A DNA stretch of 64,000 bases from Chitinophagaceae bacterium (GTDB lineage Bacteria; Bacteroidota; Bacteroidia; Chitinophagales; Chitinophagaceae), in the NCBI GenBank assembly GCA_014379345.1, contig JACMLY010000067.1, positions 1-64,000 of the forward strand, in the 5' to 3' direction. The notes under the pieces are model-generated. The model was given only the letters and a program-made list of their open reading frames with translations, was not told the origin of the DNA and did not search any database. Of this stretch, positions 24,608 to 34,089 are shown one piece after another (the stretch's first letter is position 1; the number at the start of each line of letters is the position of its first letter). Position numbers and translations under genes: made by a program.

Positions 24608-25576
24608 ACTGTGATGATTCGCCAACCTGCCTGCCGGTAGGCAAGTATGCCGATCTGTAACGAAAAGGAACCATGATAACACCATTTTCAAATTGCAATT
24701 TGCAACTCAGAATCAGCAGATTTGCGAAGACGCAAATATTCCAACATACTGATGTGTAAAGAACAGAATTTATAAAAGTCTGCAGGGTTATTTCTACAAA
24801 GAGCAGATACCTGAATAACCGTTAGTCAAGAAGATTTGTCCGGTAAAGGAATGAATTTGAACACCCCACGGGGGTGTAATCTTTGTATGTTGTTTGTACG
24901 GGGATTAAATGCCTGAAAGACCTGCTAAATCAACAAAATTCTCCAGGTTAAAAAGCAGATTTACAACACCCCATCGGGGTGTAATCTTTGTAGACAAATT
25001 CATCCCTTGGGATGAGCTCCGTAGGAGCACCATCTTTCCTACAGGAATGTCTCAAATTGGAAATCTTTTGAAATCGATTTTGACCAAATATTTATTTGAC
25101 ATGTATGATTAAAAGATGCCGCTCCTACGGAGCGGATCGAAGGCTAAGATGTATTTTCTACAAAGATTAAACTCCTGACGGAGTTTTTTTTTGGCCGATG
25201 GTAAAATCTGGTTTTTAAGAACGCCTGCCATGCCTTCTGCAGATTTGTTTCTACTAGGATCAGATGCCTGGATAACCGCTAAAATTAACAAAATTTTCCC
25301 GCTAACATTGAATTTAAACACCCCATCGGGGTGTAATCTTTGTAGACAAATTCATCCTTTGGCATGTGCTACGTAGGAGCACCAACTTTGTTGCGGAAAC
25401 TGCTGACGCAGTTTTTGTGGACCGATAGTGAAATCTGCTTTTAAGAAGAACTCCTGCCTTCATCATTTCACATTTGCTAATTTTCGCATTTTTGTAATTG
25501 CTGCTTTTCACATCAGAATAGCAAATCAGCATACTTGCCTATGGGCAGACAGGTTAGCTAATTAGCACATTAACCT
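24608..25576. other. Gene-free repeat-filled region
   Basis: Nearly 1 kb without a credible gene between the padR-pspC terminator and the gcvT promoter. It holds three copies of an ACACCCC hairpin followed by AATCTTTGTA, related hairpins in the opposite orientation, CCTGCCTGCCGG-type palindromes (near 24627-24648 and 25528-25555) and AATTTGC word repeats. The one open frame on the plus strand (24909-25112) runs through repeats and is rejected. Confidence 0.75.
24861..25412. repeat. Cluster of hairpin-ATCTTTGTAG repeats
   Basis: ACACCCC-loop-GGGGTGT followed by AATCTTTGTA occurs at 24861-24887, 24966-24993 and 25318-25345. Copies two and three continue alike for another 50 bp (GACAAATTCATCC... 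then CGTAGGAGCACCA). Opposite-orientation relatives are CTACAAAGATTAAACTCC-TGA-CGGAGTTT (near 25159-25192) and CCGCTCC-TAC-GGAGCGG (25119-25135). Spacing is irregular and there are no unique spacers of equal length, so this is not a CRISPR array. Confidence 0.85.
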
Positions 25577-25584
25577 TACTTTTG
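25577..25584 (+). promoter_or_regulatory. -7 element for gcvT
   Basis: TACTTTTG fits TAnnTTTG, 16 nt before the gcvT ATG. The -33 position lies in word-repeat sequence and shows no TTTG. Confidence 0.5.
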
Positions 25585-25600
25585 CTCCTCAATTTTTATT

Positions 25601-26686
25601 ATGAAGAATACATCTTTTACAAATATGCATATTGCTCTTGGGGCTAAGATGGCGGAGTTTGCCGGGTGCAATATGCCAATTTCTTATGCCGGCATTAATG
25701 AAGAGCATCACACTGTACGGACTAATGCAGGCGTGTTTGATGTAAGTCATATGGGTGAGTTCATTGTAAAAGGAGAGCATGCACTGGAGCTGATACAGCG
25801 CCTTACTACCAACGATGCATCAAAATTAAAAAAAGGTCAGGCTCAATACAGCTGCTTTACAAATGACAAGGGGGGAATTGTTGATGACCTGCTGGTATAT
25901 TGTATCGAAGAAAACAAAGTATACATGCTGGTAGTAAATGCCTCTAATATCGAAAAAGATTGGAATTGGCTGACACTGCACAACACGAACAAAGCCGAGA
26001 TGCATAATATATCTGACAAAACCTGCTTATTAGCCATTCAAGGCCCTAATGCAACAAAAATTTTGCAGCCATTAACGGCTATTAATATCCTGAATCTGAA
26101 ATATTACACCTTTGAAAAAGGACTTTTTGCCGGAGTGGAGAATGTTTTGATCAGCGCGACGGGGTACACAGGCGCGGGAGGGGTGGAAATTTATTTCGAA
26201 GACAAGGACGGTGCAGCAGAAAAAATTTGGAATGCTATTTTCAAGATAGGACATCCAGATGGATTAAAACCGATAGGACTGGCTGCGCGCGATACGCTTC
26301 GATTGGAAATGGGATATTGCTTATATGGCAATGACATCGATGATACCACAACACCGCTTGAGGCAGGACTTGGATGGATCACAAAATTCACAAAAGAGTT
26401 TACTTCGAAAGATATACTTGAAAAGCAAAAAGCAGAAGGCATAACGCGTAAGCTTATCGGTTTTGAAATGATGGAAAAGGGAATCCCGCGGCACAACTAT
26501 GATATCAAGGATTTTGAAGGAGAGGTAATAGGAAGAGTAACTTCCGGAACCCAATCTCCAAGCTTAAAAAAAGCAATAGGAATGGGGTATGTGGATATTA
26601 ATTATTCGAACCTGGATACGAGTATTTATATCCGGGTCAGAGATAAATTGTTACAGGCCAGAGTGGTAAAATTTCCTTTTAGTTAA
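25601..26686 (+). CDS. gcvT: Glycine cleavage system aminomethyltransferase (T protein)
   Basis: A 361-residue GcvT, which transfers the methylene unit from the aminomethyl group on H protein to tetrahydrofolate and releases ammonia. Seen are the N-terminal [30 protein letters not shown] with the catalytic Asp region, [30 protein letters not shown], and the C-terminal barrel ending [22 protein letters not shown]. Length matches the family. The partner genes gcvH and gcvP are not in the window, so the system is split across the genome. The promoter element sits just upstream. Confidence 0.96.
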   Translation: MKNTSFTNMHIALGAKMAEFAGCNMPISYAGINEEHHTVRTNAGVFDVSHMGEFIVKGEHALELIQRLTTNDASKLKKGQAQYSCFTNDKGGIVDDLLVYCIEENKVYMLVVNASNIEKDWNWLTLHNTNKAEMHNISDKTCLLAIQGPNATKILQPLTAINILNLKYYTFEKGLFAGVENVLISATGYTGAGGVEIYFEDKDGAAEKIWNAIFKIGHPDGLKPIGLAARDTLRLEMGYCLYGNDIDDTTTPLEAGLGWITKFTKEFTSKDILEKQKAEGITRKLIGFEMMEKGIPRHNYDIKDFEGEVIGRVTSGTQSPSLKKAIGMGYVDINYSNLDTSIYIRVRDKLLQARVVKFPFS

Positions 26687-26759
26687 GGGTTATGTTGTAA
26701 AATCAAAAAAATCCTTGCTTAAAAGAGAAATGGGGCAAAGTTTTTGATTCAATTTTTAG

Positions 26760-27245
26760 ATGCCAGCTCCTATGCCCAATATTCATCTCACTACCTTTAT
26801 TGCTGCCCCCATTGAAAGAGTTTTTGATTTAAGCCGGAATCTTACTATTTATAAAGTACTGATGCAGGGCAGGAAGGAAAAATTTTCTTCCGGAGCTGCC
26901 TCTAACCTCATGAACCACGGAGAAACCATAACCTTTCACGCAAAGCATTTTGGCAAGACAAGATTGGTTACAACCAGGGTCACTGACCTGAAAAAACCAT
27001 TGTCCTTTGTGCAGGAACAGGTCAAAGGCGACCTGCTGCATTTTAAACATGAACATCACTTTAAAGCAGTAGAAAATGGAACTATTCTGATCGATATGAT
27101 AGATTTTGAAGGTCCACGTGATGTAATAGGCAAGGTGATGGGTAGATTGTATTTAAAACATTATCTGGAAAAGTACCTAAGCAAGCGAAACATACTTATT
27201 CAGCAATACGCCGAAACTGAAAAATGGCGTGCGGTTCTTTCATAA
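26760..27245 (+). CDS. SRPBCC-fold (cyclase/dehydrase-like) protein
   Basis: A 161-residue START/SRPBCC-type protein: the opening strand IHLTTFIAAPIERVFDLSRN, then a beta-rich middle with TFHAKHFGKTRLVTTRVTDL and a C-terminal helix MGRLYLKHYLEKYLSKRN. The fold binds hydrophobic ligands in polyketide cyclases and coenzyme Q-binding proteins; the ligand here is unknown. An ATG four codons downstream is an alternative start. It lies 73 bp after gcvT and 65 bp before comB on the same strand. Confidence 0.82.
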   Translation: MPAPMPNIHLTTFIAAPIERVFDLSRNLTIYKVLMQGRKEKFSSGAASNLMNHGETITFHAKHFGKTRLVTTRVTDLKKPLSFVQEQVKGDLLHFKHEHHFKAVENGTILIDMIDFEGPRDVIGKVMGRLYLKHYLEKYLSKRNILIQQYAETEKWRAVLS

Positions 27246-27288
27246 TAACTTTTATTGTAGTCCAACTGATCCGTACGGCTCAATCCCC

Positions 27289-27296
27289 TACTTTTG
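27289..27296 (+). promoter_or_regulatory. -7 element for comB
   Basis: TACTTTTG fits TAnnTTTG, 14 nt before the ATG at 27311, and supports that start over the longer frame. Confidence 0.5.
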
Positions 27297-27310
27297 CGCT
27301 TTGTTTTTTT

Positions 27311-28060
27311 ATGAGCCCACTGAAACCCACTTTATTTACCTGCTTATCCCCTGCTTTATTGCACCTGTATCGGGTGAATCATGCCGTAGTTGTGATCATC
27401 GATGTTCTCCGTGCAACATCAACGATTGCAACCGCATTATTCAATGGTGCTAAATGTGTTGTTCCGGTTGACAACATTCCACGGTGCATTGAGTTGGGAA
27501 AGGCCATTGATAGTATAACTGCCGGTGAACGTGATGGCCAGATCGCAGAAGGTTTGCAATATGGTAATTCGCCTTTTGAATATCCGCGTGAGTTTGTAGC
27601 AGGTAAAACCCTGGTATTAACAACCACCAATGGTACCAGGCTTCTTCACATGGCATTGGAAAAAGGAGCCAGCCATATTGTGACAGGATCATTTCCCAAC
27701 CTGACTGCTGTGTGTGAGTATATTGTTTCAACGCAGCAGCACGTGATCCTCGCTTGTGCTGCCTGGAAAGACCGAATTAACCTCGAGGATACACTTTTCG
27801 CCGGGGCCGTTGTTTCAAGAATAAAAGATCATTTTAGTATTAATTGTGATTCGTCACAGATTGCTGAAACCATATACGATCAGGCGAAGCCAGATCTTTT
27901 TGATTTTTTAAAACAGAAAGAAGCGACGCATTACCAGCGGTTGATGAATTATGGGTTGGAAACCGATCTGAGATATTGTTTATCTGCAGATCTGGCTAAT
28001 GTTTTGCCATTTTACGAGAATGGCAAATTATCAATTCATAATTCAATCCGAAGTGTATAG
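27311..28060 (+). CDS. comB: 2-phosphosulfolactate phosphatase family protein
   Basis: A 249-residue ComB-family protein. Conserved blocks are VVVIIDVLRATSTIATALFNGAK in two parts near the start, GERDGQIAEGLQYGNSPFE, TTTNGTRLL, and HVILACAAWKDRINLEDTLFAGAV in part. ComB dephosphorylates (R)-2-phospho-3-sulfolactate on the coenzyme M route in methanogens; many bacteria without coenzyme M carry homologues for sulfolactate or an unknown phosphate ester, so the true substrate here is open. The start at 27311 is chosen because family homology begins there and a -7 element lies 14 nt before it. Confidence 0.88.
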   Translation: MSPLKPTLFTCLSPALLHLYRVNHAVVVIIDVLRATSTIATALFNGAKCVVPVDNIPRCIELGKAIDSITAGERDGQIAEGLQYGNSPFEYPREFVAGKTLVLTTTNGTRLLHMALEKGASHIVTGSFPNLTAVCEYIVSTQQHVILACAAWKDRINLEDTLFAGAVVSRIKDHFSINCDSSQIAETIYDQAKPDLFDFLKQKEATHYQRLMNYGLETDLRYCLSADLANVLPFYENGKLSIHNSIRSV

Positions 28061-28343
28061 ATGCAATCACTTAGGTTTTGACGGATGGAACGAAGGATCA
28101 ATGGCCTAAAAGGCAGGCTGAATCCTATTTTTCAAGCGATCTGAAGCAAGTATAACAAGCTAAAATTTTTGCTTTTTACAAATTTGCCGTATTATTGTGT
28201 TGGAATAAGACTGATAAGTCACCCTTGAAACTCACATGCCTGTCAGTTTTAATCGTTCCAGTCAATATAAACTCAATTCAAAAGTTTTTTTCAACGGACC
28301 AAGTTGGTTGTTTTGATCAAGTGATAAACTCTCAAGTTTTTTT

Positions 28344-30044
28344 ATGTACGACATTCTGCAATTGAACGACATGCTCGTTCCAGAGCTGCTCGATATAGCC
28401 GAGCAGTTAAAAATCCCTAATTCCAAAAAAATGGATAAACAGGATATCATCTATAAAATCCTGGATAAACAAGCAGTTCTTGCCAGCTCCGGAAAAGCTG
28501 CTCCTGCTGATGATAAAGGCAAACGTAAACGCATTATTAAAACCACCACGGCAAATACCACTGAAGAGGCTGTTGTTGAAAGTGGTGAAGAAGATAAACC
28601 TGAAGACAAGAATAAAAAGGAAGTGAAAAAAGAAATCCAAAAGAAGAAAGCTCCTGAAAAAACGCCTGAAAAAGCGGTAGAAAGAGTTTCTGAAAGACCT
28701 GCTCCTCCGGCTCAAAAAAAATCACGTCGGAAACAGGAAGAGGAACAGCCATCAGAAATGGAAATGTCTTCATCTGAAGAAAATGGAATGAATCTTTCTC
28801 AACAGGAAAATGAAACTGAAATACAGGATGAAGAAACGCAGCAACAACCTGAAACAACCTCACCTTCAACCGCCGATCAGCATCCCAAATCATATCCCAC
28901 ACGACGCGATACGGTTTTCAATATAGAATTCGATGGTGTGATCATGGCTGAAGGCGTTCTGGAAATGATGCCGGATGGATACGGTTTTTTACGGAGCAGC
29001 GATTATAATTATCTCAGCTCGCCAGATGATATTTATGTTTCTCCCTCGCAGATAAAACTGTTTGGTCTTAAAACCGGAGATTCGGTTTACGGAGCTGTTA
29101 GACCTCCCAAAGAAGGAGAGAAATATTTTGCGTTGTTAAAAGTAGAATCGATCAATAGCAAAAGCCCTGAAGATGTACGTGACCGTGTTCCATTCGATTA
29201 CTTAACGCCGTTATTTCCATTTGAAAAGCTGAATCTTTTTACCACTCCCGGCCAGTATAGTACGCGGATCATGGATTTGTTTACACCTATCGGTAAAGGA
29301 CAACGGGGATTGATTGTTGCTCAGCCAAAAACCGGTAAAACGGTGTTGCTGAAAGAAGTTGCCAATGCGATTGCAGCAAATCATCCCGAATGTTATTTGA
29401 TGGTTGTGCTTGTTGATGAAAGGCCGGAAGAAGTTACCGATATGGAAAGAAGTGTAAAGGCCGAAGTAATTGCATCTACTTTCGATGAGCCAGCTGAAAA
29501 GCATGTAAAGGTCTCGATCATCGCATTACAAAAGGCCAAGCGCCTTGTAGAGTGCGGCCATGATGTTGTGATCCTGCTCGATTCTATTACCCGGTTAGCC
29601 CGTGCGCACAATACCGTTGCGCCTGCATCGGGAAAGGTATTGTCGGGTGGAGTCGAAGCGAATGCCATGCAAAAGCCAAAGCAGTTTTTTGGGGCCGCGA
29701 GAAAAATTGAAAATGGAGGCTCGCTGACTATTCTTGCTACCGCTTTGATCGATACGGGCTCAAAAATGGATGAGGTGATCTTTGAAGAATTCAAAGGAAC
29801 CGGTAATATGGAATTGCAATTAGACCGCCGTTTGGCAAACAGACGTGTATTCCCGGCCATTGATCTGGTAGCGTCCTCAACACGCAGAGACGATTTATTA
29901 TTGGATCGTGATGTTCTCCAACGAATGAATTTGTTGAGAGTATATCTAACAGATATGAATACTGAAGAAGCCATGAATGAACTACTCAAACGTATGCGGG
30001 GTACAAAAAGTAATGAAGAATTCCTGGCCAGCATGAATGGCTGA
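28344..30044 (+). CDS. rho: Transcription termination factor Rho
   Basis: A 566-residue Rho, the hexameric RNA-dependent ATPase that ends transcription. The Rho_N helical domain is at about residues 1-45 ([19 protein letters not shown]). A highly charged, disordered insert of about 145 residues follows (Lys, Glu, Pro, Gln rich). The RNA-binding cold-shock domain (about 195-265) has [16 protein letters not shown]. The ATPase core has Walker [14 protein letters not shown] near 326 and Walker [17 protein letters not shown] near 410, and the Q-loop region [17 protein letters not shown]. Such inserts are frequent in Bacteroidota and Actinobacteria. It stands alone, with a 283-bp leader region. Confidence 0.97.
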   Translation: MYDILQLNDMLVPELLDIAEQLKIPNSKKMDKQDIIYKILDKQAVLASSGKAAPADDKGKRKRIIKTTTANTTEEAVVESGEEDKPEDKNKKEVKKEIQKKKAPEKTPEKAVERVSERPAPPAQKKSRRKQEEEQPSEMEMSSSEENGMNLSQQENETEIQDEETQQQPETTSPSTADQHPKSYPTRRDTVFNIEFDGVIMAEGVLEMMPDGYGFLRSSDYNYLSSPDDIYVSPSQIKLFGLKTGDSVYGAVRPPKEGEKYFALLKVESINSKSPEDVRDRVPFDYLTPLFPFEKLNLFTTPGQYSTRIMDLFTPIGKGQRGLIVAQPKTGKTVLLKEVANAIAANHPECYLMVVLVDERPEEVTDMERSVKAEVIASTFDEPAEKHVKVSIIALQKAKRLVECGHDVVILLDSITRLARAHNTVAPASGKVLSGGVEANAMQKPKQFFGAARKIENGGSLTILATALIDTGSKMDEVIFEEFKGTGNMELQLDRRLANRRVFPAIDLVASSTRRDDLLLDRDVLQRMNLLRVYLTDMNTEEAMNELLKRMRGTKSNEEFLASMNG

Positions 30045-30171
30045 TAATTACAATCTCATATCGGAAATTTTACTAACACGCCAGCATACCCTGACTGCCG
30101 GCAGGCAGGTCAGACAATCAGCACATGAATGATGGCATGATTTTTTTCAATAGTTTCCGAAAGGAAATACC

Positions 30172-30405
30172 ATGAAAAGTCTATTTGTTTTATTTTCTGC
30201 CGCCGTTCTCACTATTTCATCCTGCGCCGATGAAGGAAATCCATCGAAAGATGGCGAAGAACAGGTTCCTCAGCCTGTAGAGAACAGTGGCGCCAACACA
30301 GAGGGAGAACGCGCTGTGGAAGCGACAGTAAATGATTCCACAAAATCAGATAAAAGCGATAGTGCGAATAGACCAGAGAAAAAAGACAGCACTAAAAACA
30401 GGTAG
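30172..30405 (+). CDS. Small hydrophilic lipoprotein
   Basis: A 77-residue lipoprotein: MKSLFVLFSAAVLTISSC is a signal peptide with lipobox ISSC. The mature peptide is disordered and acidic, then ends in a Lys/Asp/Ser-rich tail. No family is recognised. It lies 127 bp after rho on the same strand, with a CTGCCGGCAGGCAG-type palindrome between (30093-30112). Confidence 0.65.
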   Translation: MKSLFVLFSAAVLTISSCADEGNPSKDGEEQVPQPVENSGANTEGERAVEATVNDSTKSDKSDSANRPEKKDSTKNR

Positions 30406-30603
30406 CGATTGTTTACAACTTTAAAACAGGCGTTTTTTTCCGAACTCAGTTTGTATAAAATCTATGTTACTGCTATGTTCTTATGTTGTAAATCACCGGC
30501 GCATAGCAGTTTCAAAACTATTCAAGATTTTTTACCACATAGGAACATAGAAGGAATAATAGGATAAATATTTCCCTACAGTTCATTGTAAAGCCCAACT
30601 ATC

Positions 30604-31290
30604 CTAAAGTATTTGCCTCAATCTTTCTTTTCTCCAGCTTGATAACTGTCCTCCAATAACCGTATCCGCAGACTCGTACACATGAAATGTTTTTGTAGGA
30701 ACGTGGTATCTCCAGATAACTGCTGTTTTCATCCTGGTTGTATCTCTTTCTCTGTAGCCAATTAAGACAACTGTATTATTGTCGATCCAGGCGCCATCTT
30801 CCACACCGTTTCCAGGACCCAGGAATACAAGCCGTGTTTTCTTCTTATCATCGAGGTTAATCAGGCTTACTTCAGTGTCTGGTCCATTCTCAATAGAAGT
30901 GAACCGGCCGGTTTTATCTTTCTGGATTTCTATGTTATAGCTGTCTAAGTCAATGAACATGGAACTATCCGGAGAATATTTTAATAATCGTCCATATTCT
31001 TCATAGTATAAATTATCCGGTTGAAATGCGGAAACTAATAATGAGTCTTCGTGAGAGCTTGTTACCATTCTGAATTTTCTCCAATCAACCGGCGCGCCCA
31101 GTGAGCCGGCATATTTAGAGAAATTTAATTGTTGCAGGAATGCGTTGTCTTTCTCCGAGAATACTGTATCTAATTTTTCTGTGGAATCAACGGTGGCAAC
31201 AGAATCTGCCGGTTGTTCTTCAGAACTGTTATTCCTGCATGACAATGCAAATACAATTACACAAAAAATGACTACGGGCAAATGTTTCAT
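30604..31290 (-). CDS. Lipoprotein of unknown function
   Basis: A 228-residue lipoprotein starting MKHLPVVIFCVIVFALSC with a lipobox (ALSC). I chose this internal ATG, since the frame's first ATG adds 12 residues before the signal peptide. The mature protein is beta-rich, with repeated short blades such as SSMFIDLDSYNIEI, TRLVFLGPGNGVEDGAWIDN and VVLIGYRERD, suggesting a small propeller- or WG-like fold; this is a guess. It is divergent from selU. Confidence 0.72.
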   Translation of the reverse strand: MKHLPVVIFCVIVFALSCRNNSSEEQPADSVATVDSTEKLDTVFSEKDNAFLQQLNFSKYAGSLGAPVDWRKFRMVTSSHEDSLLVSAFQPDNLYYEEYGRLLKYSPDSSMFIDLDSYNIEIQKDKTGRFTSIENGPDTEVSLINLDDKKKTRLVFLGPGNGVEDGAWIDNNTVVLIGYRERDTTRMKTAVIWRYHVPTKTFHVYESADTVIGGQLSSWRKERLRQIL

Positions 31291-31366
31291 GGGCTTAATC
31301 TTGTACGACAAGTTACAGAATATCATAATGGTTTGTGGTAATTTGCGTAAGCCTTAACATGATTTA

Positions 31367-32521
31367 ATGCCGATTGAAAAAATACATATAGAACAATTCA
31401 CAGAACTTGCGGATCTCTGTCCTGTTCTTGATGTCAGGAGTCCTTCGGAATATAATCACGCCCATATTCCCGGGGCATTCAGCCTGCCTCTTTTTACAGA
31501 TGAAGAAAGAAAGATCGTTGGAACTACCTATAAACAAAAAAGCCGGGAGGCAGCGATCAAAACCGGCCTCGATCTTTTTGGTCCCAAGATGCGTAAGATG
31601 CTGGAAGAAGCAGAGGCGATGGTTAGCAATTGGAAGTCAGCAGTGAGCGATAGCCGAACTGTTGACAAAATAGAAAACAGTCAACAGCTCGACAACCGCT
31701 CCCTGCCAACAGTTCGGTCATCGCTCACTGCTAAATGCGTACTGGTTCACTGTTGGCGCGGCGGCATGAGAAGTGCGGGGGTTGCCTGGCTGCTTGATTT
31801 GTATGGCTTCAAAGTATATACATTGATTGGCGGATATAAAGCCTACCGTAATCATGTGCTGCAAACTTTTAATAAATCTTATAATTTTAATATCCTTGGT
31901 GGATATACAGGCTCCGGGAAAACGATTGTATTAAAAGAATTGGAAAAAAGTGGAGAACAGATGATTGACCTGGAAGCCCTTGCTTCACATAAAGGTTCTG
32001 CATTTGGGGCCATTGCACAGCCGGCGCAACCTTCGCAGGAGATGTTCGAAAATTTACTTGGTTATGAATTAAGAAAAAAATCAGCTGTTTTTGCAAACAA
32101 TGCCTCTCCCGGTTCTATCTGGCTGGAAGATGAAAGCCAACGTATTGGGCTCATCAATGCTCCTCAATCTTTTTGGGAGAAAATGCGGCGTTCGCCAGTT
32201 TATTTTATGGAGATTCCTTTTGAAAAACGGCTCATATATGTGGTAGATTGTTATGGTAAACTCGACAAAGAGAAGATGGTAAATGCAATCATCAGAATCA
32301 GGAAACGCCTGGGAGGGCTTGAGACCAAAACAGCCATTAATTTTTTATTGGAAAATAATATTGAAGAATGTTTCAGGATTTTACTGAAATACTACGATAA
32401 ATATTATTTGAAAGGATTGAATGGCCGCGAGGATTTACACACTCTAATCAATACTATTGTTTGTGAAGACATATGTGCAGTGGCAAATGCACAGGCGATC
32501 CTTGCATACAAAAAGCCTTAA
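31367..32521 (+). CDS. selU: tRNA 2-selenouridine synthase
   Basis: A 384-residue SelU (MnmH), which replaces sulfur by selenium at the wobble 2-thiouridine of some tRNAs, using selenophosphate. The N-terminal rhodanese domain carries VLDVRSPSEYNHAHIPGA and the catalytic VHCWRGGMRS with Cys129; the C-terminal P-loop domain starts GGYTGSGKTIVLKEL. In E. coli the catalytic Cys is recalled as Cys97, so about 31 extra residues precede it here. These are encoded by a 94-bp quasi-palindrome (31639-31732) inserted in frame in the rhodanese domain. selD follows after 22 bp, which supports the assignment. Confidence 0.94.
   Translation: MPIEKIHIEQFTELADLCPVLDVRSPSEYNHAHIPGAFSLPLFTDEERKIVGTTYKQKSREAAIKTGLDLFGPKMRKMLEEAEAMVSNWKSAVSDSRTVDKIENSQQLDNRSLPTVRSSLTAKCVLVHCWRGGMRSAGVAWLLDLYGFKVYTLIGGYKAYRNHVLQTFNKSYNFNILGGYTGSGKTIVLKELEKSGEQMIDLEALASHKGSAFGAIAQPAQPSQEMFENLLGYELRKKSAVFANNASPGSIWLEDESQRIGLINAPQSFWEKMRRSPVYFMEIPFEKRLIYVVDCYGKLDKEKMVNAIIRIRKRLGGLETKTAINFLLENNIEECFRILLKYYDKYYLKGLNGREDLHTLINTIVCEDICAVANAQAILAYKKP
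31639..31732. repeat. Quasi-palindromic element inserted in frame in selU
   Basis: The left arm (31639-31664, beginning AGCAGTGAGCGATAGCC) and right arm (31707-31732, ending ATCGCTCACTGCT) are 26-bp inverted repeats with two adjacent mismatches, separated by 42 bp. The element is 94 bp long and keeps the reading frame, coding for a polar Ser/Arg/Asp-rich insert. Confidence 0.88.
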
Positions 32522-32543
32522 GTAGGTTCAAAATTTTTAAATA

Positions 32544-33593
32544 ATGAATGATACATTGACTGTTAAGCTTACCCGGTATTCGCATGGTGCAGGTTGCGGG
32601 TGTAAGATCGCGCCGAAAATCCTGGATGAGATATTAAAGAGTAATATATCTATTCCTGATAATGACAAATTACTTGTAGGCAATCACAGTAAAGATGATG
32701 CCGCTGTGTTGGATATTGGGAATGGAATGGCGCTGATTTCTACCACGGATTTTTTTATGCCGATCGTTGATGATCCATATGAATTTGGCCGTATCGCTGC
32801 GGCTAATGCTATCAGTGACATATATGCCATGGGTGGAAAACCAGTATTGGCTATTGCAATTCTGGGTTGGCCGGTTAACACCTTATCACCGGGCATTGCA
32901 CAACGAGTGATTGAAGGAGGAAGGAGTATTTGCATGGAGGCAGGAATTACCCTGGCCGGTGGCCATAGCATCGATTCGCCTGAACCGATCTTTGGATTGG
33001 CAGTAAATGGATTAGTGCCTGTTAAAAACCTTAAACAGAACAATACGGCTCAACAAGGCAATATAATCTATCTCACAAAGCCATTAGGTGTTGGGATATT
33101 AACGACGGCTGAAAAAAAAGGCATTCTGAAAGCTGAGCATACAGGTGTTGCTTCCAGGCAAATGATGCAGCTGAATAAAGTGGGTGAAGCAATGGGAAAA
33201 CTGGATGAGGTTACGGCTATCACAGACGTGACCGGTTTTGGCTTGTTAGGACATCTCGTAGAAATGGCCGAAGGCAGTGCTCTTTCAGCTGAAATAAATT
33301 TTGAAAATATTCCATTAATCACAACAGACCTTGGCTACTATATCGATCAAAAGTCTGTTCCCGGAGGAACGGCTAGAAACTGGGATAGTTACGGCCATAA
33401 AATTGCCGGAGTAAATGAATATAGTCAGGAAATTCTTTCCGATCCTCAAACCAGTGGGGGGCTATTAATTGCTGTGAAAAGTTCCGGTGCCGCAGTTGTT
33501 GAAGCAATACTGACACAATTCGGGCTCAAAAAGCATCTTGTACCTATCGGTCATTTTATTTCGAAGCAAACCTTTGCTGTTTCCGTTAAATAA
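32544..33593 (+). CDS. selD: Selenide, water dikinase (selenophosphate synthase)
   Basis: A 349-residue SelD that makes selenophosphate from selenide and ATP. The active-site start YSHGAGCGCKIAPKIL contains Cys18, Cys20 and Lys21, with Cys rather than selenocysteine at the catalytic position. The ATP-binding glycine-rich parts include STTDFFMPIVDDPYEFGRIA, LAGGHSIDSPEPIFG, TDVTGFGLLGHL and SDPQTSGGLL. It lies 22 bp after selU. No selA, selB or selenocysteine tRNA is seen in the window, so the visible use of selenium is tRNA modification. Confidence 0.97.
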   Translation: MNDTLTVKLTRYSHGAGCGCKIAPKILDEILKSNISIPDNDKLLVGNHSKDDAAVLDIGNGMALISTTDFFMPIVDDPYEFGRIAAANAISDIYAMGGKPVLAIAILGWPVNTLSPGIAQRVIEGGRSICMEAGITLAGGHSIDSPEPIFGLAVNGLVPVKNLKQNNTAQQGNIIYLTKPLGVGILTTAEKKGILKAEHTGVASRQMMQLNKVGEAMGKLDEVTAITDVTGFGLLGHLVEMAEGSALSAEINFENIPLITTDLGYYIDQKSVPGGTARNWDSYGHKIAGVNEYSQEILSDPQTSGGLLIAVKSSGAAVVEAILTQFGLKKHLVPIGHFISKQTFAVSVK

Positions 33594-33630
33594 TTTAATC
33601 GGATGCATTTACCCTTTAAAAAAGTAAGTC

Positions 33631-33957
33631 ATGAATTGGATCATTCTGATCATAGCGGGGTTTTTTGAAGTAGGTTTTGCCGCATGCCTGGCGAAGGCTA
33701 AAGAAACGACAGGAACCACCTCAACAATTTGGGTGATCGGCTTCTTTATTACCTTATCCATCAGCATGTTTTTATTATATAAGGCTACTCAAACGCTACC
33801 TATAGGTACCTCGTATGCAGTATGGACAGGCATTGGGGCTGTTGGTACAGTGCTTGTGGGAATAATATTTTTTAAAGAATCCGCAGATTTCTGGCGGTTG
33901 TTTTTTCTCTCAACTCTTATAGGATCGATTATTGGATTAAAGTTTGTTTCGAATTAA
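33631..33957 (+). CDS. Small multidrug resistance (SMR) family transporter, SugE/Gdx-like
   Basis: A 108-residue, four-helix inner-membrane exporter. The essential membrane Glu is in AGFFEVGFAACL (residue 13). The segment LPIGTSYAVWTGIGAVGTVL and the end GLKFVSN match the SugE/Gdx branch, which exports guanidinium, more than the EmrE drug-export branch, although a Lys-containing loop after helix 1 is unlike classical Gdx. A paired subunit gene is not adjacent, so a homodimer is expected. No guanidine riboswitch can be accommodated in the 37-bp gap after selD. Confidence 0.9.
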   Translation: MNWIILIIAGFFEVGFAACLAKAKETTGTTSTIWVIGFFITLSISMFLLYKATQTLPIGTSYAVWTGIGAVGTVLVGIIFFKESADFWRLFFLSTLIGSIIGLKFVSN

Positions 33958-33964
33958 TTTCCTA

Positions 33965-34070
33965 TGTGCGCCAACTCCATTGCCTCTGGGGTTAAAGTTG
34001 GTCTTGCACATACGCCTCTAATAATGCAAGAGTTTTTTCTACCACAGGGGTCACGGAGGCGGCGCACAGA
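33965..34070. repeat. Inverted CACAGAGG-type word repeat
   Basis: TGTGCGCC (33965-33972) pairs with GGCGCACA (34061-34068), with looser complementarity inside (CCTCTGGGGTTAA against CCACAGGGGTCACGGAGG). The stretch ATGCAAGAGTTTTTT then CCACAGGGG (34024-34050) recurs at 47812-47836. Confidence 0.65.
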
Positions 34071-34089
34071 GCGGAGGTATGAGTTGATG

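Noticed and set aside
24909-25112. 67-codon plus-strand frame
   Set aside because: It runs through the hairpin repeats and has no family, binding site or natural composition.
24861-25345. Possible CRISPR array
   Set aside because: Only three direct copies, unequal spacing (about 105 and 350 bp), shared sequence in the flanks, and no cas gene. It fits dispersed hairpin repeats instead.
29393-30034. 213-codon minus-strand frame
   Set aside because: It lies wholly inside rho on the opposite strand and mirrors its codon pattern; a shadow frame.
33594-33630. Guanidine riboswitch before the SugE/Gdx-like gene
   Set aside because: Only 37 bp separate selD from the gene and no riboswitch fold can be drawn.
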